Of a stretch of 64,000 nucleotides of DNA, positions 36,359-47,564 are shown one piece after another (position 1 is the stretch's first letter; each line of letters opens with the position of its first letter). Origin of the DNA: Alsobacter metallidurans (GTDB lineage Bacteria > Pseudomonadota > Alphaproteobacteria > Rhizobiales > Beijerinckiaceae); assembly GCF_014636935.1 (NCBI RefSeq), contig NZ_BMES01000001.1, positions 2,051,782-2,115,781 on the forward strand. The letters run 5' to 3'. The notes under the pieces were generated by a model. The model was given only the letters and a program-made list of their open reading frames with translations, was not told the origin of the DNA and did not search any database. A program made the translations under genes and the position numbers.

Positions 36359-37831
36359 ATGCCGCCCCCCGCGCCAACGAGATTTCGCGTCGCCCTGCCG
36401 CCCGAGCGGTTGGTGCCGCTGATCGTCGCGACGGCGCTGTTCATGGAAAACCTGGATTCCACCGTCCTCGCCACCTCTCTGCCGGCCATTGCGGCGGACC
36501 TCGGCGAGAATCCCATCCATCTCAAGCTGGCGCTGACGTCCTACCTGCTCGCGCTCGCGATCTTCATTCCCGCGTCCGGATGGCTGGCCGACCGTTTCGG
36601 CGCCCGTACGATCTTTCGCCTCGCCATGGGGGTGTTCGCGCTCGGGTCGATCGGCTGCGGCTTTTCCTCGGACATCGCCAGCCTTGTCGCCGCGCGCGTG
36701 CTGCAGGGCATGGGCGGCGCCATGATGGTTCCGGTCGGCAGACTCGTCGTGCTGCGAACGATCGACCGAAGCCAGATCGTGGATGCGCTCGCCTGGCTCA
36801 CCATTCCGGCGCTGATTGGCCCCATCATGGGGCCACCGGTGGGGGGCTTCATCACCACGTACTTGAACTGGCGCTGGATCTTCTGGATCAACATTCCGGT
36901 CGCAGCCCTCGGCATCGTGCTGGCCACCATCCATATCCCGGACATCCGCGAGGAGGTCCGGACGCGCTTCGATACGGTGGGGTTCCTGCTGGTGGGGCCG
37001 GGGCTGGCCGCGTCGCTGACCGGTGCAACGCTGGCGGGCCTTGGGCTGCTCCCCGGCTATGGGGTCGCGGCGCTGATCATCGGTGGATTGCTGCTCCTCG
37101 CGATCTATGTGCGGCACGCGCTCAAGGCCGAGTCGCCGCTCATCGACCTGCGCTTGCTGCGCTTGCCGACCTTCCGGGCCAGCGTCACGGGTGGGTTCAT
37201 GTTTCGCGTCGGCGTCGGCGCGACGCCATTTCTGCTGCCGCTGCTGCTCCAGGCGGGCCTTGGGTTCAACGCGTTTCAATCGGGCCTCACCACCTTCGCG
37301 GCCGGCGTCGGCGCGCTGGTGATGAAGATCGTGGCTTCGCCCATCCTGCGCCGCTTCGGCTTCCGCAAGGTGCTGGTGATCAACGCCGTGATCTCGTCGA
37401 TCTTTGTCGCCGCGCCGGGCTTGTTCGGGCCCAACACCCCGATGGTGCTGATGACCGCGCTGCTGGTGATCGGCGGATTCCTGCGGTCGCTCGAGTTCAC
37501 GTCCATCAACGCCGTCGCGTATGCGGACATGCCGGTGGAGAAGCTGTCGCGCGCAACGACTTTCGCAACCGTGCTGCAGGAGTTGTCCGGCTCGGTCGGC
37601 GTCTCCATCGCGGCGCTCGGCCTTGAACTGGCCAGCCACACGCTCGGCGGCGAAGTGCTGGACCGCAGCCACTTTCCTTACGTGTTCGCGCTGATTGGCG
37701 TGATCTCGATGATCTCGGCTTTTATCTTCTGGCGGTTGCTGCCGCTGGGGGCTGGGGAGGCGCTGGTGGCGCGGCCGGTGGCGGGCGGCTCACCCGTCGC
37801 GGCCAAGCTCGGCGCCGCCGACAAGCCCTGA
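36359..37831 (+). CDS. MFS drug transporter, DHA2 (EmrB/QacA) family
   Basis: A 490-residue inner-membrane exporter with about 14 predicted helices. Family signatures are LDSTVLATSLPAIAADLGE in helix 1, SGWLADRFGARTIFR in loop 2-3, and GPIMGPPVGGFITTYLNWRW in helix 5. ATG 36359 (MPPPAPTRF) has GGGAG upstream. It is a lone gene without a membrane-fusion partner; its last 42 bases overlap the convergent selD fusion gene. Substrate unknown. Confidence 0.87.
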   Translation: MPPPAPTRFRVALPPERLVPLIVATALFMENLDSTVLATSLPAIAADLGENPIHLKLALTSYLLALAIFIPASGWLADRFGARTIFRLAMGVFALGSIGCGFSSDIASLVAARVLQGMGGAMMVPVGRLVVLRTIDRSQIVDALAWLTIPALIGPIMGPPVGGFITTYLNWRWIFWINIPVAALGIVLATIHIPDIREEVRTRFDTVGFLLVGPGLAASLTGATLAGLGLLPGYGVAALIIGGLLLLAIYVRHALKAESPLIDLRLLRLPTFRASVTGGFMFRVGVGATPFLLPLLLQAGLGFNAFQSGLTTFAAGVGALVMKIVASPILRRFGFRKVLVINAVISSIFVAAPGLFGPNTPMVLMTALLVIGGFLRSLEFTSINAVAYADMPVEKLSRATTFATVLQELSGSVGVSIAALGLELASHTLGGEVLDRSHFPYVFALIGVISMISAFIFWRLLPLGAGEALVARPVAGGSPVAAKLGAADKP

Positions 37832-40048
37832 CGGCGGGTCGTCGGCGAGGCTGATCAGGGGCGCGCCCGGCTCGCCGATGCGCCCAATGATCGCCGCAGC
37901 CGCATAGCCGGCCGCCCGCAGCGCCTCGACGCAGCCGGCGGCAGCTTCGGCCGGCATGGCCGCAAGCAGGCCTCCGGAGGTCTGCGGGTCGAACAGCAAC
38001 GGGTTCCGCTCGGCCAGCGCGGGTACGTGCAGCGCGGTGCGCTGCCGCAGGTTTTCCGGCTGCAACGTCGACGCAACGCCTTGAGCCAGCGCCTCGCGGG
38101 CCCCCTCCAGCGCCGGAACGCGCTCCGGCCAAAGCTCCGCCCCCACCCCCGAGGCCCGCAGCATCTCCCCCAGATGACCGACGAGGCCGAAGCCGGTGAT
38201 GTCCGTGAGGGCGTGCGCGTGGGCGCACAGGATGCGGGCGGCCTGCGCGTTCGAGTGCGTCATCTGCGCCAGCGCGGCCTGCACATGGCGCGCCTTGGCG
38301 CGGCCGCGCATGTCGGCGGCCAGCAGCGCGCCCGTGCCGAGCGCCTTGGTGAGCACCAGCGCGTCGCCCGGCCGGGCGCCCGCCTTCGCGAGCGCGCGCC
38401 CGCGCGCGAGGGAGCCCGTGACCGCGAACCCGAGCGCGAGCTCCGCGCCTTCGCCCGTGTGCCCGCCCACCAGCGCGCAGCCCGCCTCCGCGAGCGCCGC
38501 GTTGGCGCCCGCCATGAGCGCGCCCAGGTCCGCCCGCAGCGCCCGCTCGGACGCCGGCGGCAGCGTCACGATCGCGAGCGCGCTCACGGGCTCGCCCCCC
38601 ATCGCGTACACGTCCGACAGCGCATGGTTCGCGGCCACGCGCCCGAACGTCCACGGGTCGTCCACGGGCGCGCGGAAAAAATCCACCGTCTGTATCTCCA
38701 GCTCCGGCCCGCCGCGGTCGAGGAGGGCGGCGTCGTCGGGGGCGTCGAGGCCGAGCACGATTTCGGGGCGGCGGTGCGGGCGCAGGTCGGCGAGGGCGCC
38801 GGTCAGCACGGAAGCGCCGACCTTGGCCCCGCAGCCGCCGCAGCGCATCGCGAAAGCGCCGTCGGTTGTGGATTCGCGCTCAGGCATTTGCGGCAGGTTG
38901 TTGAATCGATCCATGAACTTGCGATCGATGCGGTTCTTCCAGCGCCATACCCAGCGGCCCGCGAAGGTGAAGCCGTTGCGCGACCCCACCGCCCGGCCGT
39001 CGGCCGTGGCGAGGAGATACATGGCCTCCCGCTGCGGCCTGAACGGCGCACCGGCCTTGCCGGCGGCGGCGCGGCGCAGATTGCCGGCCAGCACCGGCCC
39101 GGCCCGCACCGCGTAGACGCCGGACTTCGGCAGCGAACGCGCCTCGAAGGCCGCGATGTCGCCGGCCGCGAACACCCCGGGATGCGACACGCTCTCCAGC
39201 GTCGGCCCGACCCGCACGAATCCGCGCTCGTCCAGCGCCAGTCCGGTCTCGCGCAGCCACGCCGGCGCGGCCGCCTGCGTGGTCCACAGCACGTCGTCGG
39301 CCGCGAGGGTCTCGCCAGACGAGAGCGTCACCGCGCCCGTCGATACGGCTGCGACGGCCGCCCCCGTCCGCACCGAAATCCCGCGCTCCTTGAGGACGCC
39401 CGCGACCTTGCGGCGGAAGGACTCGGGAAACGCCTCCAGGATGTCATCTCCGCGGGAAACCAGCGTGAACGAGAGGCGGTTCGGGTCGAGCCCGGCCACA
39501 GCAACGTCCTGCCGAAGGCGAGCCTGTACGGCCAGCAGCAACTCCACCCCGCCGGCCCCGCCGCCCACCATGGCGAACCGGCGCGCGCCGCCGGCCGCCA
39601 GCACCCGTGCGCGCAACGCCTCAAAGGCGGCCAGAAAGCGGTCGATCGGCTTCACCGCGATGGCGTGTTGGTCGGCGCCCGGTATGTCGCCCGTGTTGGG
39701 GCTCGATCCGATGTCGAGCGACAACAGGTCGAACGGAACGGGCGGCCTGTCGCGGCAGATCACCCGACGCCCGGCGAGGTCGATCCCGATCGCCTCGTCG
39801 CCGAAGAGTCGCGCGCCCGCCATCCGGCACAGCGGCCCGGTGTCGATATGGGCGTCGTCGAAGCCATAGATCCCGGCCACGAGCCCCGGCAGCATGCCCG
39901 AATAGGGAGTGTGGACCTCGCGCGTCACGAGCGTGTAGCGCACGCCCGGAACAGGCTTCATCGCCGCCATGCGCAGCACGGCCACATGGGCGTGGCCCGC
40001 GCCGACAAGGACGACATCGGTCGTGACGGGGTGCTTGTTGGGCGTCAT
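37790..40048 (-). CDS. selD: Fusion of FAD-dependent NADH dehydrogenase-like domain with selenophosphate synthase
   Basis: A 752-residue two-domain protein. Residues 1-370 form a pyridine nucleotide-disulfide/NDH-2-like oxidoreductase: DVVLVGAGHAHVAVLR (FAD), FAMVGGGAGGVELLL (NAD), GVFAAGDIAAFE (second FAD). From about residue 400, selenide, water dikinase begins: RCGGCGAKVG holds the catalytic Cys and Lys, then GLDAPDDAAL, VGGHTGEGAEL and LTDITGFGLVGHL. SelD makes selenophosphate from selenide and ATP for Sec-tRNA or selenouridine. The fusion is known in proteobacteria. No selA, selB, tRNA-Sec or mnmH is in the window. Its 3' end overlaps the MFS gene by 42 bases. Confidence 0.9.
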   Translation of the reverse strand: MTPNKHPVTTDVVLVGAGHAHVAVLRMAAMKPVPGVRYTLVTREVHTPYSGMLPGLVAGIYGFDDAHIDTGPLCRMAGARLFGDEAIGIDLAGRRVICRDRPPVPFDLLSLDIGSSPNTGDIPGADQHAIAVKPIDRFLAAFEALRARVLAAGGARRFAMVGGGAGGVELLLAVQARLRQDVAVAGLDPNRLSFTLVSRGDDILEAFPESFRRKVAGVLKERGISVRTGAAVAAVSTGAVTLSSGETLAADDVLWTTQAAAPAWLRETGLALDERGFVRVGPTLESVSHPGVFAAGDIAAFEARSLPKSGVYAVRAGPVLAGNLRRAAAGKAGAPFRPQREAMYLLATADGRAVGSRNGFTFAGRWVWRWKNRIDRKFMDRFNNLPQMPERESTTDGAFAMRCGGCGAKVGASVLTGALADLRPHRRPEIVLGLDAPDDAALLDRGGPELEIQTVDFFRAPVDDPWTFGRVAANHALSDVYAMGGEPVSALAIVTLPPASERALRADLGALMAGANAALAEAGCALVGGHTGEGAELALGFAVTGSLARGRALAKAGARPGDALVLTKALGTGALLAADMRGRAKARHVQAALAQMTHSNAQAARILCAHAHALTDITGFGLVGHLGEMLRASGVGAELWPERVPALEGAREALAQGVASTLQPENLRQRTALHVPALAERNPLLFDPQTSGGLLAAMPAEAAAGCVEALRAAGYAAAAIIGRIGEPGAPLISLADDPPSGLVGGAELGRDG

Positions 40049-40156
40049 CCGGGACTTGCGCTGGCGAAGGCCGTGCGTTCATGTGCCGGCCGCGGCTCGC
40101 ACTCTGCGCATGCGTTCCGTCCCCCGCAAGATCCGTCGCAGGCGGAACGGAGCGCC

Positions 40157-40579
40157 ATGATCCGGATCACGGCTCGCATCTCGCTCGACGAGCGCGAAAT
40201 CGACGAGAGCTTCATCAGGGCGTCGGGCCCGGGCGGGCAGAACGTCAACAAGGTCGAGACCGCCGTGCAATTGCGGTTCGACGTGGCGAACAGCCTCTCG
40301 CTGCCCGACGACGTTCGTACGCGGCTGTCGGCTCTCGCAGGCAGCCGGCTCACCAATGACGGCGTGCTGATCATCACGTCGCAGCGCTTCCGGACGCAGG
40401 AACGGAACCGGCAGGATGCGCTGGAAAAGCTCGTCGACCTGGTCCGCCGCGCGACGCACGTCCCCAAGGTGCGCCGTCCGACGCGCCCGACGCTGGCGTC
40501 GAAGACGCGTCGGCTCGAATCAAAGTCGCGTCGCTCGGGCGTGAAGAAGCTCCGTTCCCCGGGTTCCGGCGATGAGTAG
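40157..40579 (+). CDS. arfB: Ribosome rescue peptidyl-tRNA hydrolase ArfB (YaeJ)
   Basis: ArfB frees stalled ribosomes lacking a stop codon by hydrolysing peptidyl-tRNA. The 140-residue protein carries the GGQ loop ASGPGGQNVNKV (22-33), SSG-like entry FIRASG, and a basic C-terminal tail (KTRRLESKSRRSGVKKLR) that enters the mRNA channel. ATG 40157 follows CGGAGCGCC. It is divergent from the selD fusion. Confidence 0.93.
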   Translation: MIRITARISLDEREIDESFIRASGPGGQNVNKVETAVQLRFDVANSLSLPDDVRTRLSALAGSRLTNDGVLIITSQRFRTQERNRQDALEKLVDLVRRATHVPKVRRPTRPTLASKTRRLESKSRRSGVKKLRSPGSGDE

Positions 40580-40708
40580 CTACAACCAAAAGTAGATACT
40601 GGATTAGAAGCCCGTTTAAGTTGCGTAGATTTTCCTGAATTAACCTATCCTGTTCAACTGGTGGAAACAAACGCGAGCGCATGGTCATCGAACAACTGGG
40701 ATGACGAC

Positions 40709-41158
40709 ATGATTGGCGCACCGAAACTTCCCGATATGCTGGTGTTGGTCGCGGAGTCGAGCGAGTTTACGCGGCGCATCGTGCGCGACACCTTGAGAAT
40801 CGCCGGGGTTAAGCGTTTCGTCGACGCGACGGATGGCCCTTCGGCGATCAAGTTGACGCTCAGGTCGAACCCCGACCTGCTGATCGTGTCCGACGACCTG
40901 CTGCATGTGTCTGGCGTCGAGGTCGCCCGCGCGCTTCGGCGCGTTCCGAACTTCCAGGCCCCGATCCTGCTGATGACCGGCCAGCCTTCCCCCGAGCTCA
41001 TCGACAACGCCCTGGACGTCGGAATTCGGGACATGGTCTCGAAGCCGCTGACCCATAGCGCCCTGTGGGGCCGGGTGGAAACGATCGTGAAATCCGGGCG
41101 AATTGATCTCGGACGTGGCGAAGCGCCGCTCATGAAGGAGCTCTTGCGCCGCCGCTGA
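40709..41158 (+). CDS. Degenerate receiver-domain protein
   Basis: A 149-residue CheY-like protein. The core aligns with receivers: MLVLVAESSEFTRRIVRDTL replaces the usual acidic pair (DD) with ES, and DLLIVSDDLLHVSGVEV has Ser where the phospho-acceptor Asp normally stands (counting back from the conserved Gly), with Asp-Asp next to it. The switch Thr (LLMTGQ) and Lys (VSKPL) are kept. It may be a pseudo-receiver signalling without phosphorylation. ATG 40709 has GGGATGA upstream; a GTG at 40661 would add 16 residues. It is upstream of ppx. Partner unknown. Confidence 0.8.
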   Translation: MIGAPKLPDMLVLVAESSEFTRRIVRDTLRIAGVKRFVDATDGPSAIKLTLRSNPDLLIVSDDLLHVSGVEVARALRRVPNFQAPILLMTGQPSPELIDNALDVGIRDMVSKPLTHSALWGRVETIVKSGRIDLGRGEAPLMKELLRRR

Positions 41159-41261
41159 AGGGTCCAGTTGGCGCTTTGCACCACACGCGCACCGCGATGG
41201 TTGGGTGTTTGCTTCGTTTTTGTTGTGACAGGACGGCCGCGGTTGGTAAGCTCTCATCCAA

Positions 41262-42455
41262 GTGGATAGAGGGGTGCCGACGGTGTCGCCGGTCGAAGAT
41301 GGAGGAGTTCGCGCGTTTGCTGAAGCAGGATCGGTCGCGCGGGGCTCTTCGGCAGCCCTGAGTCCGTCTCCGATCGTGGTTGGCAGTTCGCTGTTGGCGA
41401 AGCCTGGGCGGAACGCCGGTTCGGCGCCGTCGGGCGCAGTCGCGGGCTCGCGCATGAGCCAGGAACGGCGCACCTATGCGGCGCTGGATCTCGGCACCAA
41501 CAACTGTCGCCTGCTGGTCGCACGCCCGAATGGCGACGGCTTTCGCGTCGTCGACGCGTTTTCGCGCATCGTCCGGCTGGGCGAAGGGCTTGGCGGGTCA
41601 CGCCGGCTGAAGGAAGCCGCTATCGCCCGCACGATCGACGCCCTGCAGGTGTGCCGAACCAAGATGGAGGCGCGCGGCGTCACCCGCGCCCGCCTGATCG
41701 CCACGGAAGCGTGCCGGGCGGCCGAGAACGGCGCCGAGTTCATCCAGAGGGTGCGCGAGGAGGCGCTGCTCGACCTCGAAGTGGTGGACCGCGAAACCGA
41801 GGCGCATCTGGCGGTAGCCGGCTGCGCCGCGCTGGCCGATCCACACGCCGAGGGGGCGATCCTGTTCGACATCGGCGGCGGATCGTCCGAGCTCGCCTGG
41901 CTGACCGGCGCGGCGCGCGATCGCCGCAGCCTGCGCCAACGGGTGCGCGCCTGGACCTCGCTGCCCGTCGGCGTCGTCACGCTGGCCGAACGCCACGGCG
42001 GCGTTCATGTGGACCGCGAAGGCTTCGAGGGCATGGTCGCCGAGGTGCTGGGCCTCATCTCGGAATTCGCGCAGGAGGTTGGTTCCGCCCGGCGCTGCCA
42101 ACGGTTTCACCTGTTGGGGACGTCCGGCACAGTCACCACCATCGCGGGCGTGCATCTCGGCCTGAAGCGCTATGACCGCCGGCAGGTGGATGGCGTATGG
42201 ATGCAGGACGGCGACGTCACCGACGTGATGGAGCGCCTGCTCGGCATGTCGTTCGACGAGCGGGCCGCCAATCCGTGCATCGGCAATGAGCGGGCCGATC
42301 TCGTTCTGGCCGGCTGCGCGATTCTGGAAGCCATCAGGCGCACGTTCCCGGCCGGCCGCTTGCGGATCGCCGACAGGGGGCTGCGCGAAGGAATTTTGAT
42401 GCAGTTGATGGATGAAGATGGCGTGTGGGCTCCGGGCCGGAGGCCGAACGCGTGA
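41262..42455 (+). CDS. ppx: Exopolyphosphatase / guanosine pentaphosphate phosphohydrolase
   Basis: Ppx/GppA enzymes hydrolyse polyphosphate or pppGpp and share the ASKHA fold. The fold's phosphate-1 loop is [15 protein letters not shown], phosphate-2 is [14 protein letters not shown], with Glu in [10 protein letters not shown] and [11 protein letters not shown] later. The family core begins near the ATG at 41454 (MSQERRTYA); the frame is open back to GTG 41262, and Hyphomicrobiales homologues commonly carry a variable N-terminal extension, so I keep the longer form with doubt. The stop overlaps rlmE's GTG by 4 bases (GTGA). Confidence 0.88.
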   Translation: MDRGVPTVSPVEDGGVRAFAEAGSVARGSSAALSPSPIVVGSSLLAKPGRNAGSAPSGAVAGSRMSQERRTYAALDLGTNNCRLLVARPNGDGFRVVDAFSRIVRLGEGLGGSRRLKEAAIARTIDALQVCRTKMEARGVTRARLIATEACRAAENGAEFIQRVREEALLDLEVVDRETEAHLAVAGCAALADPHAEGAILFDIGGGSSELAWLTGAARDRRSLRQRVRAWTSLPVGVVTLAERHGGVHVDREGFEGMVAEVLGLISEFAQEVGSARRCQRFHLLGTSGTVTTIAGVHLGLKRYDRRQVDGVWMQDGDVTDVMERLLGMSFDERAANPCIGNERADLVLAGCAILEAIRRTFPAGRLRIADRGLREGILMQLMDEDGVWAPGRRPNA

Positions 42456-43246
42456 GTTCAGATGACATGGGCTCCGGCCGCGCGGGCGGCCGATCCCTGA
42501 AGCAGCGGGTCAAGAGCGCGAAAAAACGCACGGTGTCGCAGACGCGGTGGCTGTCGCGCCAACTGAACGACCCTTACGTGGCGCGCGCCAAGCGCGAAGG
42601 CTTTCGTTCGCGCGCCGCCTACAAGATCATGGAGATGGACGAGAAGTTCCACCTCTTCAAGCCGGGCCAGAAGGTGCTGGATCTCGGCGCCGCGCCTGGC
42701 GGGTGGGCGCAGGTGGCGGCCGGGAAGGTGGGCTCCGGCAAGGGCAAGGGCCGGGTGATCGGCATCGACCTGCTGGACATCGACCCCATTCCGGGCGTCG
42801 AATTCACCGTGATGGACTTCCTCGAGGAGGACGCGCCGGAGCGGCTGAAAGCCATGCTGGGCGGCCCGGCGGACGTGGTCATGTCTGACATGGCCGCCAA
42901 CGCCACCGGCCACAAGAAGACCGATCACCTGAAGATCGTGGCGCTTGCCGAACTCGCCATTGCGTTCGCCCGCGAGGTCCTCGCGCCCGGCGGCGCCTTC
43001 GTCGCCAAGGTGCTGCAGGGCGGCACCGAGAACACGTTGCTGTCCGACCTCAAGCGCGATTTCACGACGGTCCGACACGTGAAGCCGGCCGCGAGCCGGG
43101 CCGACTCGGCGGAGCTGTACGTGCTGGCGACCGGGTTCCGGGGCAGGGGCGCGGCCGCGACGGCCGAGGCGCTCGACGCGCCCGAGGACGATGACCCCCG
43201 CGAAACGGGGTGGGACCCGGCTTCGGCTCCACGCCCCTCGTCCTGA
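42452..43246 (+). CDS. rlmE: 23S rRNA 2'-O-methyltransferase RlmE (FtsJ/RrmJ)
   Basis: RlmE methylates U2552 of 23S rRNA using SAM. The 264-residue enzyme has the catalytic K-D-K-E tetrad: Lys in [11 protein letters not shown], Asp in [11 protein letters not shown], Lys in FVAKVLQGG, Glu in [14 protein letters not shown] motif I is [12 protein letters not shown]. It starts at GTG 42452 overlapping ppx. An extended acidic/Pro tail follows the fold. The last codons and the TGA lie inside a family A repeat (43234 on), so the repeat supplies the stop codon. Confidence 0.95.
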   Translation: MSSDDMGSGRAGGRSLKQRVKSAKKRTVSQTRWLSRQLNDPYVARAKREGFRSRAAYKIMEMDEKFHLFKPGQKVLDLGAAPGGWAQVAAGKVGSGKGKGRVIGIDLLDIDPIPGVEFTVMDFLEEDAPERLKAMLGGPADVVMSDMAANATGHKKTDHLKIVALAELAIAFAREVLAPGGAFVAKVLQGGTENTLLSDLKRDFTTVRHVKPAASRADSAELYVLATGFRGRGAAATAEALDAPEDDDPRETGWDPASAPRPSS

Positions 43247-43373
43247 GGGGCAGCCCGCTTGGGCCTGCGTCTCGAAAAGCGACGGATCCAGTTCGCACGG
43301 TCCGGCTAACGCACGGGTGTCCCTCATCTTTCGAGACGCATCGCCAAGGGGCGATGCTCCTCAGGATGAGGGG
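43234..43373. repeat. Family A palindromic repeat, empty inverted pair
   Basis: Left unit 43234-43288 (CCCCTCGTCCTGAGGGGCAG ... GTCTCGAAAAGCGACGG, somewhat degraded) and right unit 43321-43373 (CCCTCATCTTTCGAGACGC ... GCTCCTCAGGATGAGG). About 32 bases apart, no gene inside. The left end overlaps the rlmE stop. Confidence 0.83.
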
Positions 43374-43450
43374 CGTTCGTGGGGAGGGTAGCTTTTTCGC
43401 TTTTGTGCCCAACGCTCCACTTTCCAGGCGGATGTTCCTTCGTCTCTCCA

Positions 43451-43527
43451 CCGTCATCCCCGGGCTTGACCCGGGGATCCACGCGCGGGGCGTCGGCGTG
43501 GATGGCCGGGACAAGCCCGGCCATGAC
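43451..43527. repeat. Family B palindromic repeat
   Basis: CCGTCATCCCCGGGCTTGAC ... GGCGTGGATGGCCGGGACAAG ending CCCGGCCATGAC, nearly identical to the copy at 12704-12780. It sits between the family A pair and the convergent membrane protein gene. Confidence 0.85.
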
Positions 43528-43618
43528 GGAGTGGGGTTCGGGAAGGCGTCCTTGCTGAGGGTGAAAGGAACAGCGCGGCTGACTGCTGCGCCTGGAACAA
43601 GTCAGCGCCTGCCGCGCC

Positions 43619-43927
43619 TCAGAGCGTCGGCACGGCCCAGCGCACTGCCATGAAGGCCAGCACGCTGCCGAGCAGCCCGGCGAAGCGCGTCTCGGTGCGC
43701 AGGTCCGTCAGCTTGCCGGCGGCCACGGCCGGCCGGATCGCGACGTCGATTGCCAACGACAGGATCAACGGCCACAGGAAGCTCGGCACGCTGGTCTTCT
43801 CCAGCTCCGGCCACCGCGCGAAGGCCAGCCCCTGAAGCACGCCGAACGCGACCAGAACGGCGACAAAGACGATGGACGTCCGGTTGATCACGACAGGCGA
43901 CACGCTCCGCTGAAGCTGCCGCACCAT
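43619..43927 (-). CDS. Hypothetical membrane protein, about 102 residues
   Basis: Three hydrophobic segments can be seen: SIVFVAVLVAFGVLQGLAFA, LWPLILSLAIDVAI and LLGSVLAFMAVRWAV. No family recognised. I start at ATG 43927 (MVRQLQRSV); the frame extends 30 codons upstream, but that part is repeat-derived (LRLRLAMTGG comes from a family C unit) and is unlikely to be coding. The gene lies between two repeat clusters. Confidence 0.6.
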   Translation of the reverse strand: MVRQLQRSVSPVVINRTSIVFVAVLVAFGVLQGLAFARWPELEKTSVPSFLWPLILSLAIDVAIRPAVAAGKLTDLRTETRFAGLLGSVLAFMAVRWAVPTL

Positions 43928-43990
43928 GCCGCGACGGACATGACGCCGCAAGGGGAGTGAGGCCCTGGCCTCGCCATCCGGCCACCCTCC

Positions 43991-44462
43991 CGTCATTGCG
44001 AGCCGAAGGCGAAGCAATCCAGAGGCCGGGGCAGGGCTTCGATGTCTCGAATCCGCTCAGACGAGATCTGGATACAGATCCCGCCACGCAGAATTAGTCG
44101 CCTCGATGAGAAGCAGCTTCGCAAGCCGTGAACCTGCCTTGAGCTGTTTCTCGCGGAAAATGGCGTCGGGCATGGTGGGCAGCCACTCGTACCAGACGAG
44201 CAGCTTGCAGGCGTGCTGCGACGTAAACCCGTGCAGCAAGCCCTCGCGATGTTGGTGGACGCGAGAGGGCAGGTTCGACGTCACGCCGGTGTAGAGCGTG
44301 CCGTTTCGTTGGCTCGCCATGATGTAAACGGCGGGAGCTTTCATCCGCTCAATAATGCGGCTGCCGGTTGGGCGGGTGAACCGACCAACGGTTGCAGCAA
44401 CAACTTTTATGGCTCGCCCCGCCCCAGCCCCTGGATTGCTTCGCTGCGCTCGCAATGACGGG
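43991..44462. mobile_element. Putative miniature element: family C inverted pair carrying a GIY-YIG gene
   Basis: Left unit 43991-44022 (CGTCATTGCGAGCCGAAGGC... AATCCAG) and right unit 44431-44462 (CTGGATTGCTTCGCTGCGCT... GACGG) are inverted halves like the empty family C pairs at 36118-36200, 44499-44610 and 48798-48904, but here about 410 bases with a GIY-YIG gene lie between. No transposase. Confidence 0.52.
44057..44344 (-). CDS. Small GIY-YIG endonuclease-domain protein
   Basis: A 95-residue GIY-YIG domain protein of the COG2827 type. VYIMASQRNGTLYTGVTSNL gives the two signature strands, SRVHQHREG the Arg/His pair, AIFREKQLKAGSRL the catalytic Glu region, and ATNSAWRDLYPDLV the terminal Asn-x-x-W-x-D-L-Y motif. 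The usual Trp-Arg-Arg after REKQ(I/L)K is replaced by AGSR. It belongs to a different subgroup from the one at 25298-25606, yet is bracketed by repeats in the same way. Confidence 0.86.
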   Translation of the reverse strand: MKAPAVYIMASQRNGTLYTGVTSNLPSRVHQHREGLLHGFTSQHACKLLVWYEWLPTMPDAIFREKQLKAGSRLAKLLLIEATNSAWRDLYPDLV

Positions 44463-44672
44463 GAGGGCTGTTTAGGACGAGCCCCATGGGCCCACCTGCC
44501 GTCATTGCGAGCCGAGAAGGCGAAGCAATCCAGTAAGTGGGGCAGGGCTGCGTGGAAGCGGCAGTGCGCGCCCAGCATCTGGATTGTTTCGCTGCGCTCG
44601 CAATGACGGGACGGGCGGTTTTCGGGCGAACCCAGTGGCCGACCTCCCGTATTGCTCGTCGACGTGGAGCGT
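44345..44672. other. Repeat-filled intergenic region after ppdK
   Basis: Contains the right half of the GIY-YIG-bearing family C pair (44431-44462) and a complete family C pair (44499-44610). No gene is supported between 44345 and the ppdK stop at 44673. Confidence 0.6.
44499..44610. repeat. Family C palindromic repeat, inverted pair
   Basis: CCGTCATTGCGAGCCGAGAA... AATCCAG and, inverted, TCTGGATTGTTTCGCTGCGC... ATGACGG, about 45 bases apart. No gene inside. Confidence 0.83.
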
Positions 44673-47351
<2,679 letters not shown>

Positions 47352-47508
47352 TAGCCCCATCCTTTGTTGCGATCTCCCGCGACGGCGGGAGAGGCACGAC
47401 TTTCATTTGCGCAGCGCCGACCAAAAGGCAATCGCAGCCGGCTCACCCTTAAGGCTAGGCTCGCAGCAGCGCCGTGGCGGAAGCGGGGCGGGAAAACGCC
47501 CGCACCGA

Positions 47509-47533
47509 AACGCCGAGCGCCGCTCTTCGTTCC
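47509..47533 (-). promoter_or_regulatory. EcfG-type promoter match upstream of ppdK
   Basis: On the minus strand GGAAC (47533-47529), 16 bases, CGTT (47512-47509): a full match. It would give ppdK a leader of about 150 bases that includes the hairpin CTCCCGC-CGTC-GCGGGAG (47375-47392). It could also be one of the about one chance matches expected in the window. Confidence 0.4.
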
Positions 47534-47564
47534 ACGCCTGTGTATCTTGTATGCCAGCGGTCCG

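Noticed and set aside
38820-38860. Selenocysteine codon in SelD
   Set aside because: The active-site position is encoded as Cys (RCGGCGAK); no in-frame TGA is present.
38027-40579. An 850-codon plus-strand frame through the selD fusion into arfB
   Set aside because: Only the last 140 codons (arfB) resemble a protein family; the rest is antisense to the fusion gene.
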